DNA of 64,000 nucleotides from Bettongia penicillata ogilbyi (Eukaryota > Chordata > Mammalia > Diprotodontia > Potoroidae). Position numbers and translations under genes: made by a program. The stretch is from the NCBI GenBank assembly GCA_023548195.1, contig JAJHZJ010000311.1, positions 2,743,836 through 2,807,835 of the forward strand, in the 5' to 3' direction. Of the stretch, positions 22,093-37,000 are shown piece by piece; within the stretch, counting starts at the first letter, position 1, and each line of letters opens with the position of its first letter. The notes below the pieces were generated by a model. It worked only from the letters and a program-made list of their open reading frames with translations, ran no database searches and had not been told where the DNA came from.

Positions 22093-25000
22093 GTAACCAA
22101 TCATTCCCCCTCCTCCCAGCCCTCACCTGTGCTCTCCTTGGCTCTTTCCTTTCCCCTTCAAAACACTGAAGGGAGCAGGGCGGTTCCTTTTCCCAGGCTA
22201 GACCTTTCCTCCCCTGGGCATGTGTGGCATAGTGGAGTTGACCAGTCACAGCCAGCTGGAATGTCTTTCTCCCCACAAGCTTGGGCACCAGAAATAGTGA
22301 ATTCTTTGTTCCTAAAGATCGCCCGAATCTAGAGAGGAGAGGGTCATTTCTTAGATGTTCACAACAGGTAAGGAGCTTGATGAGGGTCCAAAAGAATATC
22401 TACATTAGAAAAGAGAACAGGACTGGCAGTCTACAAGCCAGGATTTTTTTCTCTCTCTCTTTTTTTTTGACCTGGGGATGGGAATGGTGTAGGGAGAAGG
22501 AGAATAGAAAGAGAAGGGTGGAGAAGAATGGAAAAATTCCTGGACTTGGAGGCATCTGCCTGACCTCAAGCAAATGATTTCAATATTCCCTTCTCTAGAA
22601 GGGTGGGATTGGACCGCATAATCTTTAAGTCTCCTTTAGCTCTCACTTAGGTGGCCCTCTTCGTTTTGGCTCTAACTTTGGGTAGGTGAAGGGAACAGGG
22701 GGTGGGTTTCTCATTAGGTTTTTCGCAATCTGGGGCCTTCTCTGGGGGATCCAAGTTCTTTCCAGTTAGCGGGGGGACTCCTTGTCTTAATAATTCACCA
22801 AGGTTCTTATTTATCCCTGCATGTGGTTCTCAATGATGTATGTAGGTAAGAAGCCTGGGAACCCGCTTCACTCGAAGGCTGGACTGGCAATGCCTCCTTT
22901 CCTTTTCTTTCCCCATGTACTCTGCCATTATCCAAGGTTCAGGGAGACCTCCATTTCTCTCATTTCTTCCTACCACGGGATGAGCGGAGGAATAGGATCA
23001 CTAACTCACAGGAGCAAAGATTTAGAGTTGGAAGGGTCCTTTGACAGCATCTAATCCCATACCCCTTATTTTACAGATAAAGAAACTAAGACCCAGAGAA
23101 GACCTTGACCAAGGTCAATAGGAATTAAATGGCAGAACAGGATTTGAAGCTAGGACCTCTGTCTCCAAATCCAGCACACTTCCCATTGCACCACACTGCC
23201 TCTTAATAATAACACCTTATAATTGTGTAATCCTTCCCCAGTTTACAAGAGACTTTCACAAACGTGGTCTCGTTTGATCCCCACGACAACGCTGGTAGTT
23301 AGGTATGGCCCGTGTGATTATCCTCATTTTATAGGTGAAGAAAATGAAGCAGAGAGAAGATGATTAAATGAGTCACCTATGGTCAGACAGTTAGCAGATG
23401 ATGAGAGACCTGAGATGGAAACTGAGGTTGTGTGATTTTGAGTCTAGGGCTCTGTGCAATGAACCACTTTTGCATTTAAATTAATTCTGTTCTATCTTTA
23501 AAGGAAGGGGAGCACCTCTAAACCCACTTGACCCCTTTCTGTATTCTTAATCCTTCTATCCCTTATTAAGAGCTGGAAGGGATCTTAGAGATCAGCTAGT
23601 CAGACTCTATCATTTTGCAGAAGAGGAAACTGAGGTCCAGAGAGGGGAATGACTTACTCAAAGTTATAAAAGTCTTATGACAGTAGACATAGGGATCCAG
23701 GTCCTTTGACTCCAAATCCAGTGTTCATGGCCACACGGTAACAGGATCCTCTCCCAGGTCATTTAAAATTGCTTTTAACAAAACTCAAGAGGCCTCTGAA
23801 AATACTCCTGGCATTTTGAAAGTTGCTCACTCTGGTCCTGGCCCTGGACCCAGACTACAACTCCTGTCTTAGCTCAGTATCTTACTTTAATGCACAACAA
23901 CTCAGATAACCCTACAGGAGGCCTAGAATTACTGTCATCCTCATATATACTATTCTGTGTTAGTACATAAATAAATAGTAATAACAGTAATAATGCAGTA
24001 TTTTTAAATTTGCAAGGGATGTTATGTACACAATCTCATTTGATTCTCATAATAACCCTTTGAGGTAAGTATTATTATTTTATTATTTCATTGCTATTAT
24101 TATTGCTTGAGGTAAGTACTATTATTATACAGATGGGGAAACAGAGTCTGAGAGAAGAGAAGTGACTTACTTAGTATCATACAACTAGTAAGTATTCCAA
24201 GGCAGGACTAGAAATCTAATCTTCCAGACTCCAAGTCTATTGACTGTACCCAACTAATTAGGTTTTGGAGTGTTCCTAGATCATAGAGATTTAGACCTGG
24301 GAAAGACCTTAGAAATAATTTAATGCATTGAACCCCCTTCTCTCTACACATTTCTCTAAGAGAGTAGTAATATGACAGGTTTCCAACAAACCCATTTCTT
24401 GAACTTAGTCACTTTCATTGATACTACCCCAGATTATGGGCATTATGGGAAGGCTTGAGGGAACAGAAATGCCCTGAAAAGCTTCTCAACTAATGAAGAA
24501 GTCAGGGCAGACTCATGAGATAAATCACCCAAGATCAGAGAAAACTAAAATATACTTAGTGGCATGGACAGAGCCTAGCCTACCCTTGCTAAGGACATGT
24601 TGGAAGGACAGGAGTAAGCAGAGATGTTGAGGGTTAGGATGTGATGGTCTTTTAGAGGAAACAGTTCTCAATGAAACTTTATAGACCTCATCTTGAAACC
24701 CCCAAGTCCTTCTTCCTGGCAGAAGAATATAGCAGAAAGGTTTAGGATTCCTGGGTCCTTCAGACCAGCTATGGGACCTTGGGCAAGTCACTGACCTCTT
24801 TAAATAACCTCTAATATTCTTGTGATCTTGTGACACATTTGGAAACAGAGTTAGTATAGTAATGTATGTGCTCTCAGTGGAATGAACTTAAATTATGGAC
24901 AGCATGGTCACAAGTCCAGAAAAAAAAAATTCCCTTGTTCATAGTTACCAAACCCACAACTGGTCTCCACTAGTAAGAGGTTCCCTTCATTTGTGTTCTT

Positions 25001-28000
25001 CAGCTTTCTGCCCTTCCCCCCAAGGCTCTATAACTTGTGCCTACCTGGGGGGTTTTAACATTTATAAGACTATCACAGAACCTCTGAGTTGGAAAGAACC
25101 TCAGAGGTCTTCTTGTCCAATCTGAACTTGGAAAGAAATTTCCTCAACTACATCCCTGAGAAGTAGATGTCCAATCTCTGCCTAAGGACCTCCAATTATC
25201 TCCAAGTATTTATTAAATACCTACTATGTGCCAGGTACTATGCTAAGTGCTTTACAAACATCTCATTTGACCTTCACGACAACTCTGTGAGGTAGGTGCC
25301 ATTATTATTCCCATTTGACAGATGAGGAAACTAAGGCAGATAGAGATTAAGTGACTGTCCCAAGGTCACACAGCCAGTAAGTGTCTGATGTATTTAATTT
25401 TTCTTCTTGATAACAGATCCAGTGCTCTATGTACTGCATAGTGGAAGTGAATTGTGGGACACAAATTAATTAACAGATACTTATTAAATCCCTCTCTGCC
25501 TGGAATAGAGCCAGAGAGCCACCTCCTGCGTGTCACTTTAATAGGCTCCCATTAAAGGCCATAGACCTTCATTTCATAAAAAATCTTAAGAGCCAGAAGA
25601 GGCAAGTTCTGTAACCTTTAAGTCAAACCTTCTTTATTTAGTGCATGAAGAACCACAGAGATGTGAATGACTCCTTTGAGGTCACACAGGTGATCTCTAG
25701 GGATAGAGTTTCCAGCGGGTCTACAATCCTGGTCTCCCAGCGCTGGGACTTCTCTCTGTGCACCTCCTATAGATATCAAGCTGGGCACGATGGGATCCAC
25801 AAAAAAATGATACAAGACATGATCCCTTGCCTTTGGGGTTCTTAGAGTCTGTGAGGACAGCACACACTTTCCTGCATGTGTGTGTGTGCCTGCACGCACA
25901 TCATCCTAAAGATCACATCCCCAACCAAAACCAGGCAGCTCTGAATGAATATAGTGTTCCCTGAATAGATGCTTATGGAGGAGATGTGGACTCATGGAAT
26001 GATGGAGAAAATACCTTGGTGCCATAGAAAGATTGCTCAGTTTGAAATATGAAAATCTGGTTTGAGGTCCTGCTCTGCCATTCACTAACTGTGGGACTTG
26101 GGACAAGTCATTAACTTCAGGGGCAGCATGGTTCAGTGGACAGAGTGATGGTATGGGAATCTGGAAGATCTGAGTTTGAATCCCTCATCAGCTGATTAGT
26201 ACCTAAGACCTTGGGCAAGTCACTTAATCAAACTCTGTGCCTCCCTTTCCTCAACTGTAAAATGAGCAAATTGGACTTGAATGGTCTCTATTGGCCCTTC
26301 TAGCTCTGAATCTACTACCTTATGGTGTAGATATGGAATGATGTAGATTTATGATGTCTGGAAATGGAGGATGGTATCTACATTCCAGCTTTCTCTCAGC
26401 CTCAGTTTCCTTAGCTGTAAAATTTAATTCAATCTAAAAGACATTTATTAAGGACATATTAAATTCAAGGTACTCTACTAAGTGCTAGTGATACAAAGAC
26501 AAGACATGTTTCAGATACTGAAGTTTTTGCTTGCCTTCTTCTTGGGGACTGGAGGGGATGGCATATATACATTGTTAAATATAATACAAAGTAGAGAATG
26601 AAGAACTCCAGGAGGAAGTTACTGACTGGGTTGGGAGAGTATTTGGTTAGGGCTTCTCAGAGAAGGTGACATAGAGAAGAAAAGGATTCTGAGTGGCAGA
26701 GGGGTGTAGCATGAAGGGGACACATTACAGGCACTGGGCAAATGCTCAAAGGCTGGAAATGGAGTACTGACTTCAGGGGACAGTTGTAACGTAGATCGAA
26801 GAAAGAAGATTGTGATGAAATAGGTCTAGAAAGGGAGGTTGGTATCTAGTTATAGCAGGTCTTAAAGGCCAGACTGAGGAGCTTGTATTTTATCCCAGAA
26901 GAAATAGGGAGCCATGGAAGGTTTTGGATGATAAAAATACTTCTATCTCCTGTCTCTTAGGGTAGCTGTTCTGAAACACTACATAAATGTAAGTATTCTC
27001 AGGACCACCATTTTAAGGAGAGATGAATCCCTCTCTAGTCTTCTCAAATGCCTACAGGGATTATTTTCTGTGGTTATAGCACAGCAAGGAGCCAAAGAAA
27101 TGGGAGAGTTCCAAGGGCAGGGAAAGCTTTTCTGCGCCCAACTCTCTCCTTGGTACTTTGTATTCTTCCCCTAGGAGTCATTCTCTTGTCTTAAGGCATT
27201 GTCTTCAGAAATGAACATTAATTATCTGGAGGGACATCTTCTTTGTCATCCATTAGAATCATAGCATTTAGAGCTGGAAGGGACTTTAGAGGCCATTTAG
27301 TCTCATCTGTAAAATGATGAGAAAACTGAGACCCAAAGATAAATAATGTATCCAAGATCACTAATAGTTAGAAATTAGTTAGAATAGTTAGGAAGTAGAA
27401 TCAGGATTTGAATCTGGGTCCTCTGACCACAGTGGTCTTTCCACTGTGCTAGCCACAGTTGATTATCACCCTCATGTGGATTAATTTTCAGATTAGCCCT
27501 TTCACAGAACAGGGCACTGAGGGAATGGGACACAGAACTGGTAAGTCTGAACAGGGACCTTGATGTCTGTGGGACATGAGGCTGATGCTGGCACCTCTGA
27601 TCAGGCAGTAGTGGGACCCTGGGCAAAGAGCTGATGCTACAGGATGCCAGCTGGGGTGCCAGGGGTTGGAGTGGAGGAGGTCATTGATAAAGGGGTGTGG
27701 AGCACCACGCTGACCTCATAATTCTGCCTAGGGCCAACCAGCCCTGCTGGAATGTCAGGGGTGGTAGACATTGAGAAAATAGTTTGTGGGTGGAGGAAAG
27801 AAAGCAAAAGAGAAGGCCTGCCCCACTTTGGTTCTTCTGTGGACCCAAACATCATCCTCCGCACATGGGTCTTTGTTTGGGACATTGGCCCAAAACTGGT
27901 TCTGCAGGCCTATTAGCAAGGGCACAGATGAGGTAACCACAGAATCATCTCAACTGTGTGAATCTGTAAATAAGGCCAGGGCTCTCCCTGGGCTCTGTGA

Positions 28001-31000
28001 ATGAGTGTCTTAAAGGCCTCAATGTCCCTGAGCCAGGGATGTTTGGGGAGAGGCTTCTTGGCAGGGATAAACACATTAACTAGCCTCATGGATAATAGTA
28101 AAGGGTTAGATGTTAATAAGTTTATCCAGTAGAATCACAGGATCTCAGAATTGGGAGAAGCCTCAGAGGCCATATTTGATCAAGAATCCTGCTAGCCAAC
28201 AAATGGTCATCCTGTCTTTGCCTGAAACCTTCTAGTGAGCGGGAACTTAATAAAAAGTCAACCTATCTCTGGACAGCTATAATCACTAGCAAATTTTTCC
28301 TTTTGTGGAGCCAAAATCTGCTTCTTAGAAATTTCTGCCAACTGCTCCTACTTCTGACCTTTGGGGCTCTTCACATCATAGCCTCTCAAAAACTGGAAGG
28401 TGGACATCAACTCCCTTCTGTCCTATGCTCTCCAAGTCCTCTCTCCTGCAGACCAAACATCAACAGTTCTTTTGACTGACTCTTGTGAAGTACAGCCTTT
28501 ACTCCCCTTACCATAACAATTATCCTTCTCTGAATATGCTCCAGCTTCTCAATGTCTGTCCTGAAAGGTAGTACCCAGAACTGGACACAATACTCCAGGT
28601 ATTGTCCTACCAGGACAGAGTGCAGTGGGACCATCCATCACTGTAGTCTGAATATCACGTCTCTCAACGTATCTTAGGATAGTGTTAGCTTTTTTGGCTT
28701 CCAGGTCACACTGTTGACTTACTCTGACCTTAAGAATCACTAAAGTAAAGTCTCCTTGGAGCAGAAGAGGCCTGTGAAGCTACTAGACCTATCCTTCTGC
28801 ATTAAAGCCCTTACCAGGCCAGAGGGCAGGAGAAGAATCTACTATGCTTCCTTCTTGATTCCTGTTCACTGTATGAGTCAGCCCTATGAAGGTGGTACAG
28901 TGGATAAAGTATTGACCTTAGACACAGGAAGACTTGAAAGATTCACTAACTGTGTGACCTTGGGCATGTCATTTTATGTCTTTCAGCCTCAATTTCTTTA
29001 ATAGTAAAAAACAGAACCTACCTCACAGGGTAGCTGTAGGTCAAATAAGATAGTATATGTAAAACACTGTGCCAACCTTGAAGCCTTATATGACTGCTAG
29101 CTATTATTATAATCCCAAGGGCTATATAGGTCTTAGGATCGTTTCCTTTAGTGGGAAAGGGAATAAGCATTTATTAAATGCTTACTATATACTAGGCACT
29201 GTGCTAAGTGCTTTACAAATATCTCATTTGATCCTACCTATGAGGTAGGTGCTGTTATCATCTTCATTTTACAGTTGAGGAAACTGAGGTTAACAGAGGT
29301 TAAGTGACTTGTCCAAGGTCATGCAGCTAGTAAATTTATGAGATAGGATTTGAACTTAGATCTTCCTGACTCCAGACCCAGAGGTCTAACTGCACCACTT
29401 AACCTGCTTCTAGAACTAGATTTAGAACTAGAATGACCTTAGAAGTCACCCCATTAACCTCTTCATTTTACAAATGTGGAAACTGAGGCCCAGAGAAGTG
29501 ATTTGCCAAGATAGTAAGTAGCAGAAGTGACATTTGAATTCAGGTCCTCTGAATCCAAGTGTTCTTTGCACTATCCTACATTGCCTTCTGTCTAACCTGT
29601 ATCCTTATTGTGGAAACCCAGCAACACAAGAACACTCAGAATTTAAAAGCAAGGTCAGGACACCTTCCCAGGACAGAACAACAATGTATTTTTCATCCCA
29701 TCCTGCTTGGCATGGTAAAGCAGGCAGCTCAGCTCTGACCCAAGCACAAAGTCCGAGCTGAACCAGCTGGAGCTGTGTCTGTTGCCAAAAACGTGTGGTG
29801 TGCCTTGGCTATCCTCTCTGGAGAATGGACTCTTTTGGCTCCCACAAAACTTCACATTTCAGTTTGCCAGGACCCCTGGGACCAAATGAGCTTTTTGTCT
29901 GCCCTTTTGGTCTCAGTCGTTCCACTTAATTTGTCTCCCTCGCACTTTGTTGGACTTTTTGGCATCCCATTTCTCAATTCTTCTGCCAAGTTCTCCAGCG
30001 TCCCAACCTCTCAGCCAATGTCAATGCTCCGTGAGAGCTCTTTTATCCTTGGATGCAATGACGCTGAAAAAGTCACTGCTCTGACCTAGCTCTTAATGGA
30101 CCAGTGGTATTGAGAGGTATTTGGGGAGATAGCTTCAGTGTAAAACAATTCCTCTTACCCCTGGGAAGGACTTGGCAAGAGGTAAAAATCTCTTTCCCTC
30201 AAAGTTTTAATAGATTCATAAAATATTAATGTTGGGAGAGACCTTAAGGGCCATCTTTTAACCCATTATTCTTGAAGAATAAAAAAGAAATACAGCTCTG
30301 GAATTGGTTAGGTTTAAGTACTATGAAGAGGGGCAACTAGGTGGTGCAGTGGATAGAGCACTGGGTCCAGATTCAAGGGGACCTGAGTTCAAATATGGCC
30401 TCAGACACTTCCTAGCTGTGTGACCCTGGGCAAGTCACTTAACCCTGTTTACTTCAGTTTCCTCATCTGTAAAATGTACTAGAAAAGGACATGGCAAACC
30501 ATTCCAGTATCTTTACCAAGAAGAGAGTCTGGGTTGGAATCAGGAAGACTCATCTTCATGAGTTCAAATCCAGCCTCAGACACTTATTAGCTGTGTGATC
30601 CTGGAAAAGTCACTTAACTCTGCTTGCCTCAGTTTTCTCAAATGTAAAATGTGATGGGAAAGGACATGGCAAACCACTCTCACATCTTAGCAAATGGGGT
30701 CATGAAGGGTTGGATATGACTGAAATGACTCAACACTATAAAGGAATTCAACTTAGTTTTATTAAAATAATTTATTAAAAGTATTTATTATATGTATTAT
30801 CATTTATTATTAATTTAAAATAATTATTTATTATTTACTAACCATCTGGTATATGCAAGGCACTGTCTAGTCATTGAGGATATGAAAAGAAAAAAAAAAT
30901 TTATGTGATCCTTGTTCTCAAGGACAGGCTATAGAAGAACATTTCTATATCTTTACAAGTAAGTAAGTAAAGTAATACAAAGTCATTTCAAGAGAAACAA

Positions 31001-34000
31001 TCTTAACAGCTGGATGGTGGGGGGAGAAAGTCTTCATGAAGTCTTCATGGTCCCCAAGTTATGCTTCAAAGGAAGCTAGAGATTCTGAAAGGAGAAGGTG
31101 AGAATGGAGTGCATTCCAAGCATGGGGGAATCATTTGTGCTAGAATGTATAGGTGAGAGATGGAATGTTGTGTATACTATAGGAAGTAGCAAGCAGAGAT
31201 GATAGGGGGTAACTTCAAAGGGGCACTTCAAACTCAAAGACTGGAAAGGTTGGATGGGATGTAAAGAACTGTGGATTAGGATTTTTCAGGAGACTGGATT
31301 CTGGTCCCAACTCTTCTGTCAACTGGCTGTATGACCTTTTGGTATATAACATCATCTCTCTGATGCTTAGTTTCTTCCACTGTACAATGAAGGGAGAGGC
31401 CTGAGGGATGGTGAAAGTCCTTTCCCACTCACATTCAGTGGCTTTCAACATCTCCAGAGCACAAAGAGAGGCTGTAAGGCTTCAGAGTGGGTGACCTGGT
31501 ATCCTTGCTATATTAGGATCCTACAAAGGAAGGGGCTTTAATCAGTCAGTATGTATTTATTAAGTACCTACTATGTGCCAAGCCCTGTTATAAGTGCTGG
31601 GAATAGACAAAAAAAAGGCCAAAGACAGTCTCTGCCCTCAAGGAAATCCCAGTCTAATGGCAGAAGACAATACATAAGAAGAAGGTGATGTTGGAGGCAG
31701 TGGTCCTCAGCTCAAGGGCATGATGCAGTCCCTCAGGGGCTGGGAGATGATGGAGATGGCTGCCCTGGGAAATTGTCTAGTCTAGCACTTGCATTTTACA
31801 GAGGAACCTGAGACCCAAAGTGATTTACCTGTTTGTGACAGGATCAGGATTGGAACTTGGGTCTCCAGACTTCCAGTCCAGGGTTCTTTCTACTAGCTGT
31901 GTGATCCTGTGTGATGCCATTACTGACTTTTCTGGTATTGGGATGCCTAGAAGAAGAAAAATAAAGGACAAGGAGATCCCAGGGGAAGAGATTAATATTT
32001 AATTTTTGCTGTTGTTCCTTCATGTCAGTTGTGTTCAATTCTTCATGACCCCAGTTGAAGTTTTCTTGGCAAAGATACTGGAGTGATTTGACGTTTCCTT
32101 CTCCAGCTCATTTGACAGATGAATAACAGGGTTAAGTGACTTGCCCAAGGTCACAGAGCTAATAAGTGTCTGAGACTGAATTTGAACTCATGAAGATGAG
32201 TCCACAGGACTGTGCCACTTAGCTGCCCCTTAATCTATTCAATCTACTTTAATCTAGGGGACACCAAACATCTATTTGAAATTGAAAACTGTATTCAATG
32301 TGTTGAATGCTTATCCAGATAACTACCAATTACCTAGAAGTGGCAGCTTCAATTATCTAGTTCATTTGATTACAAGTCGACAGCCTCTTAGATCTCTTCC
32401 AGATCTAAAATTTAATGAGTCTGTGTAGGTAATCTGGGCTTGGAGGGGGACATACAAGTACCTAATCATTACTTTCCTTTGGGCAGCATTGGCTCTTCTC
32501 CAATCACTCTGGCTCTGGCTGGATCCCATAGTTGGTCTTTCTGTGTATTCAGGTCTGTCTTCAATGGGAGAGGTCCCATCCCTGACCCAAGGTTCTAGGC
32601 AGGTTTGGGCTACCCTAATGGAGAATGCTTGATACAGAGGTATGGGAAGGGTTCTGAGGCCTCAAGTCCCTTACCTCCAATGGAGGGCTACTAATTCATT
32701 CATATCCAGATGCAAAAATCAGCTTTTCAAGGGGAAGAGGGTGTTGAGGAGGTTCTTAAAGGAGAATTGAAGTGGGATAGGCCCATTTAGAGTCTCTCCC
32801 AAGTAGTGGAGAGGCCAGAGGCAGCCAGACAAGTGTGGGAGAAGAAACAAAGAAAGTATTTAGTGGCAGGCCTGGGCAGGGAGAGGAGAATTGAACAGGG
32901 AGTAGGAGGAAATCAGCAGAGAGGTGGAGGTAGGGGTGGAGCTGGGGGAGCAGAAGGTGAAGCGCAGAGGCCCCAGTCTGACATCAGGGGGATTCAGCCT
33001 AGCCTCCAAGGAAAAGAGGAGAAGGAAAGACAGAGAAACAAGGACTATTGGGTGGGGCTAGGTGGGGCAGGCAGAGTCTTAGAATCATAGACTCCCAGAA
33101 TGGTAAGACTCTTCAGAGAGTTGGGCAGAATTTAGTTTCAGGATTGGAGAGAAGGAAATAGGCTTTAGGAGGAACAGAAACAGGAGCCAGAAGGGAAGTG
33201 TCAAGGTTAGAAAGGGTATAAAATTCATTTCTGTTAGACACTTTACTTCTCTGGAGACTAAATAAAACAAGAGGGCTGGGGTAGGCTAGTTATAATGTGC
33301 TATGGATCTAAAGTCCTATGGTCCTCAAGATCATAAAGAGAGGCAGAGCAAATAAGGAACCAAAGATTAGCGGACATTGGGAAAAACAGATAGCAGAGCA
33401 ATGGTCAGTTCCGAGAAGGTCTCAAGGAGGCAACAGGTTGGAGACTGAATATATCATCTTCTAGGACAGGTGGGTGGAGGTCCTGGGAATGATAGATGTC
33501 TCATATGGGGTGGAAATGGACATATCAGCAGCCTAGATTACAGTAAGAGACTGGGCCAGGAGAGGAGAAAGGGTCTTACAGGATTTAGGGAAGGCTGGAG
33601 TCCAAAGGGGAGAAAGCTGAAAATGGAGGGAAATGATGAAAGGGGCTTATACAATGTTTTAGAGAAAGGGGAGACAGGGAAAGGTGGGGTAGGAGAGGCA
33701 GGAAGAGAGGGAGAAAAAGACTCTTGCTAGAGTAAAGGCTGAGACAGCTGAAGTTCATTTTGGGGACACAAGAGGACATGAAAAGTAGGGTGAAAGAGCT
33801 TTCAGCTCACCTTTTCTCAGAGAAGAAGGGATGTTAGTCTGTGCCTTTGGCGAAGGAGGAAGAAGAAGAGAAAGAGAAAGAGAAAGAAGAGATGAGAGAT
33901 GATTTATAAATGTGGGAGGGCAGGGTTCCGAAGTGGAGATCAGCTGTCTGCTGCTCTAGGCAGAGGAATCAATCAGGGAGAAGACAGGAGAAAGGAGGCC

Positions 34001-37000
34001 TCCAGATTCCTCCAGGGCACTGGATGAGTCAGTGAGGGGACTTTTTCTTCCAAAGATGGTCATTCAAGCTCACAACAGGGTTCGAGGGACACAGAGGGTC
34101 TTGAACTAAGAACACACAGCCAATAGTGGCCTCACACTATTTAATGGGGAATGTCTTCCTATAATACCTCCCCTCCCCACTATGCCCTTTCTGGGATAAG
34201 GACATGACACAAGGGAAAGTGGAAGTTGAGTTTGGATGACAAGGGAAGGAAGTAGCTCCTAGATCCCACTGTCAATTCTTGTGCTGACTTGTTTGGGACC
34301 AGAGAAAACTGGGTTGAAGTTATAAAACATGGTGAAGTCTCAGGGAGGTTGTATGTCCTTTATAAGTGGTGAATTATGCTCACCTATCCCTCTCTGGAGG
34401 GGTTCTCCATTTCCAGAGAGAAGTGACTAGCTGTTTCTCCAAAATGGAGTGTGGGATTTTCTTTGGGATTGAGAGTAAAAGGTGTAGACAGGACATGTAG
34501 GAGTGACATATTTATTTCTTTAGAGGCATCATGATGTAATGGATAAGGTAAGGTACAAGACTTGGAACTAAGGAAGACTTGAACTCAAATTCCACCACAC
34601 AGTATCTGTGTGATCCTGGGCAGATCATTTAACCTCTCTATGCCTCAGTTTCCTCATCTGTAAAATGAGGGGGTTGGACTCATTGGCCCCTAAGGTCTCT
34701 TCCAGCTCCGAAGAGGCTATGATCTCTCTTCAGGGATAATACAAAGGGCATTGGAGTTGGAGTCCTGCCTGGCTTTGACATTCACGTACTTTGTGACCAC
34801 GGGCAAGTCACTGTAGTTGTCTGAGTCTCAGTTTCCTCATCTCTAAAATGAGAATAATTACATTCATGTTACCTACCTCATGAAGTTGTTCTGTGCAAAG
34901 TGCCGTTGTTGCATAGTTGGGAGTGATTCTTGCTGCCCCCATTATGGGTGGGGTCCCTATTATGGCCCTTGGTATTTCGCCCTCCATGACTTCATAGAGA
35001 AAACAAACCCTGCTGCCTCTAGATTGGGTTAAGAAAGTCTCAGCTTGAGTGGGAAGGACTTTAACTCTACCCTGAAGCCATTGCTTAGTTCAAGAGTTCC
35101 CCAATGAGGAGAATCATAAGGGGTGTATATGCCTAGCCTTCTTCCACATGGGGGGAGGTAGTGAAAAGAGGGAGCATTTCTCTTCATTTATAAGATGACC
35201 TCATGGTTAGCATCGGCTTGGGTCTCCTGGCTCCCTAATAGCACTACCCAGGCTATATATAAAGTATTAGAGTTGGAAAGAACCTTAGAAGTAATTTGGT
35301 CTAACTATTGCCCCTTTACTTTATAGATGAAGAAGGAGGGCCCAGAGAGATTGTGACTTGCTTAGGGCCACAGAGCTGGTTAATTACAGAACCAGGATTC
35401 TAATCCAGGTCTCTTGACTCCTTCTTAGTCCAGAACTGTTTCTAATGTCTCCCAACCTCCAACCATCATCTCTTCCTGCCTAATGGGTACCTTTTCTTTT
35501 TCTCATGACCAAATAGGTGGGCTCATTTCTAGGCCAAGAGAGACACCCAAAGCACTACTTTGGCCTCTTGGTCTTTACAGGAGGTCTTAGGACCTCTCTA
35601 TCTAACCAAGGAGAATGACAGTCTCCATTATTTTCTCTACCTTTCTGCCATGTTGCTTCTTTCCTGAGGGTGGAAGTGGAGTTAGGCTAAATTCCCTTCT
35701 TGTCTTTCCCTTATATTGATGTAACATTAGTTGTAGTCAAATGGGCCTTCTTCCCTGTATGTACAATTCCTCCACTAGCCTCTGTCCCTGTGCCCAAACT
35801 GCCTCCATGTTTAGGGTGCCCCCTTCCTCATCTCTGCCTCTAGAAATCCCAGGGCACTTTCAAGTACCCACTCAAATGCCACTCCCAACAAGATTAATGC
35901 TTCCTTCTGCACCCTTCTCAACTAATTTGTATTTATTTTGTATATGTAGAGTATTGTAAACTCCTTGAGGGCAGAGACCATTTCCTGCCTATATTTGTGC
36001 TCCATTAGCATGGTGCCTGGGATGTTGAAAGGGCTTAGTAACAGCTTGTTGAAACCTCCTTTTTTACCTGGTGAGGTTGCCCATGTTTTCCTTCCTCCTC
36101 CTCTCAGTTTGCCTCTCCTAGATCCCAAGGTCTCTAGGAACAATTTGATGGGGCCTATGAGCTAGCCTTGGCTAGAGAGCCTAGGCAATTATTCACATTT
36201 CCTCAGTGCTCTAAGATTTACAAAACCCTTTCCTCACCACAACACTGAGAGTTAGGTATTGCAAGTTTTCTTATAACTGTTTTATAACTGGAAACTGAGG
36301 CTCAGTGAGGTCTAGAACAAAGCTAGTAATTTCTGGGTTGGGGTTTGAACCTGTGCCTCAGGATTCTAAATTCCATATGTTTCTCACAAGAGAAGCTGAA
36401 GAAAGACTAGAGATAAGATAATCTTTTCAGGGATCTATAGCTTCCTGATAGATAACTACTTTCCTCTTCCCCACCAGTTTTCCCAGCCCGCTGGGCTCCT
36501 TCTTGCCTGAGAAAGCCCAAAGGAGCTTCAGCCGCAGTCAGCTCTCTTCTCTCTGATCTTTATCCGTAATTGGCCTGTTGGCTTCAGCTCCTGTCATTTG
36601 CGGATAGGAGTCCTGCTCCCAGGCTCAGTCTCTAATGGCTCTGTACTGGCCAAAGGCCAACTAACATTCCTAGTGGTTTTTGGCTTCCTTGACTAGCTGG
36701 TTCTATGGACACCCTGGCAAAGGACACGGGGTGGGGATAGAGAAAGGAGTCCAAGATACCCAGGCTCAAATTTCATCTATACCTTTGGAGACCTTGGATG
36801 AGTCAGAGCTCCTCTAGGGGCCTTGGTCTCTTAATTTACTAAACTGGGACATTCACGTTCACTCCCCAGCTTCTTCATTGGGAGCTTCTTCAGCTCCCCC
36901 TGAAGTATGGCTGATGCCTAAGGGGTGAGCTGATGGAACATGTATCTTCTGTCCCAGAGGGACATGTAGACAAAAGGGTGCTCTGGTGTACCCTTTGACT

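Noticed and set aside
21240..22288. Several minus-strand open frames opposite TRIM29 exon 1
   Set aside because: Shadows of the G/C-rich coding exon; no independent homology.
30320..30450. tRNA-like promoter boxes in SINEs as tRNA genes
   Set aside because: These are tRNA-derived SINE heads; no cloverleaf with a plausible anticodon arm was made out.
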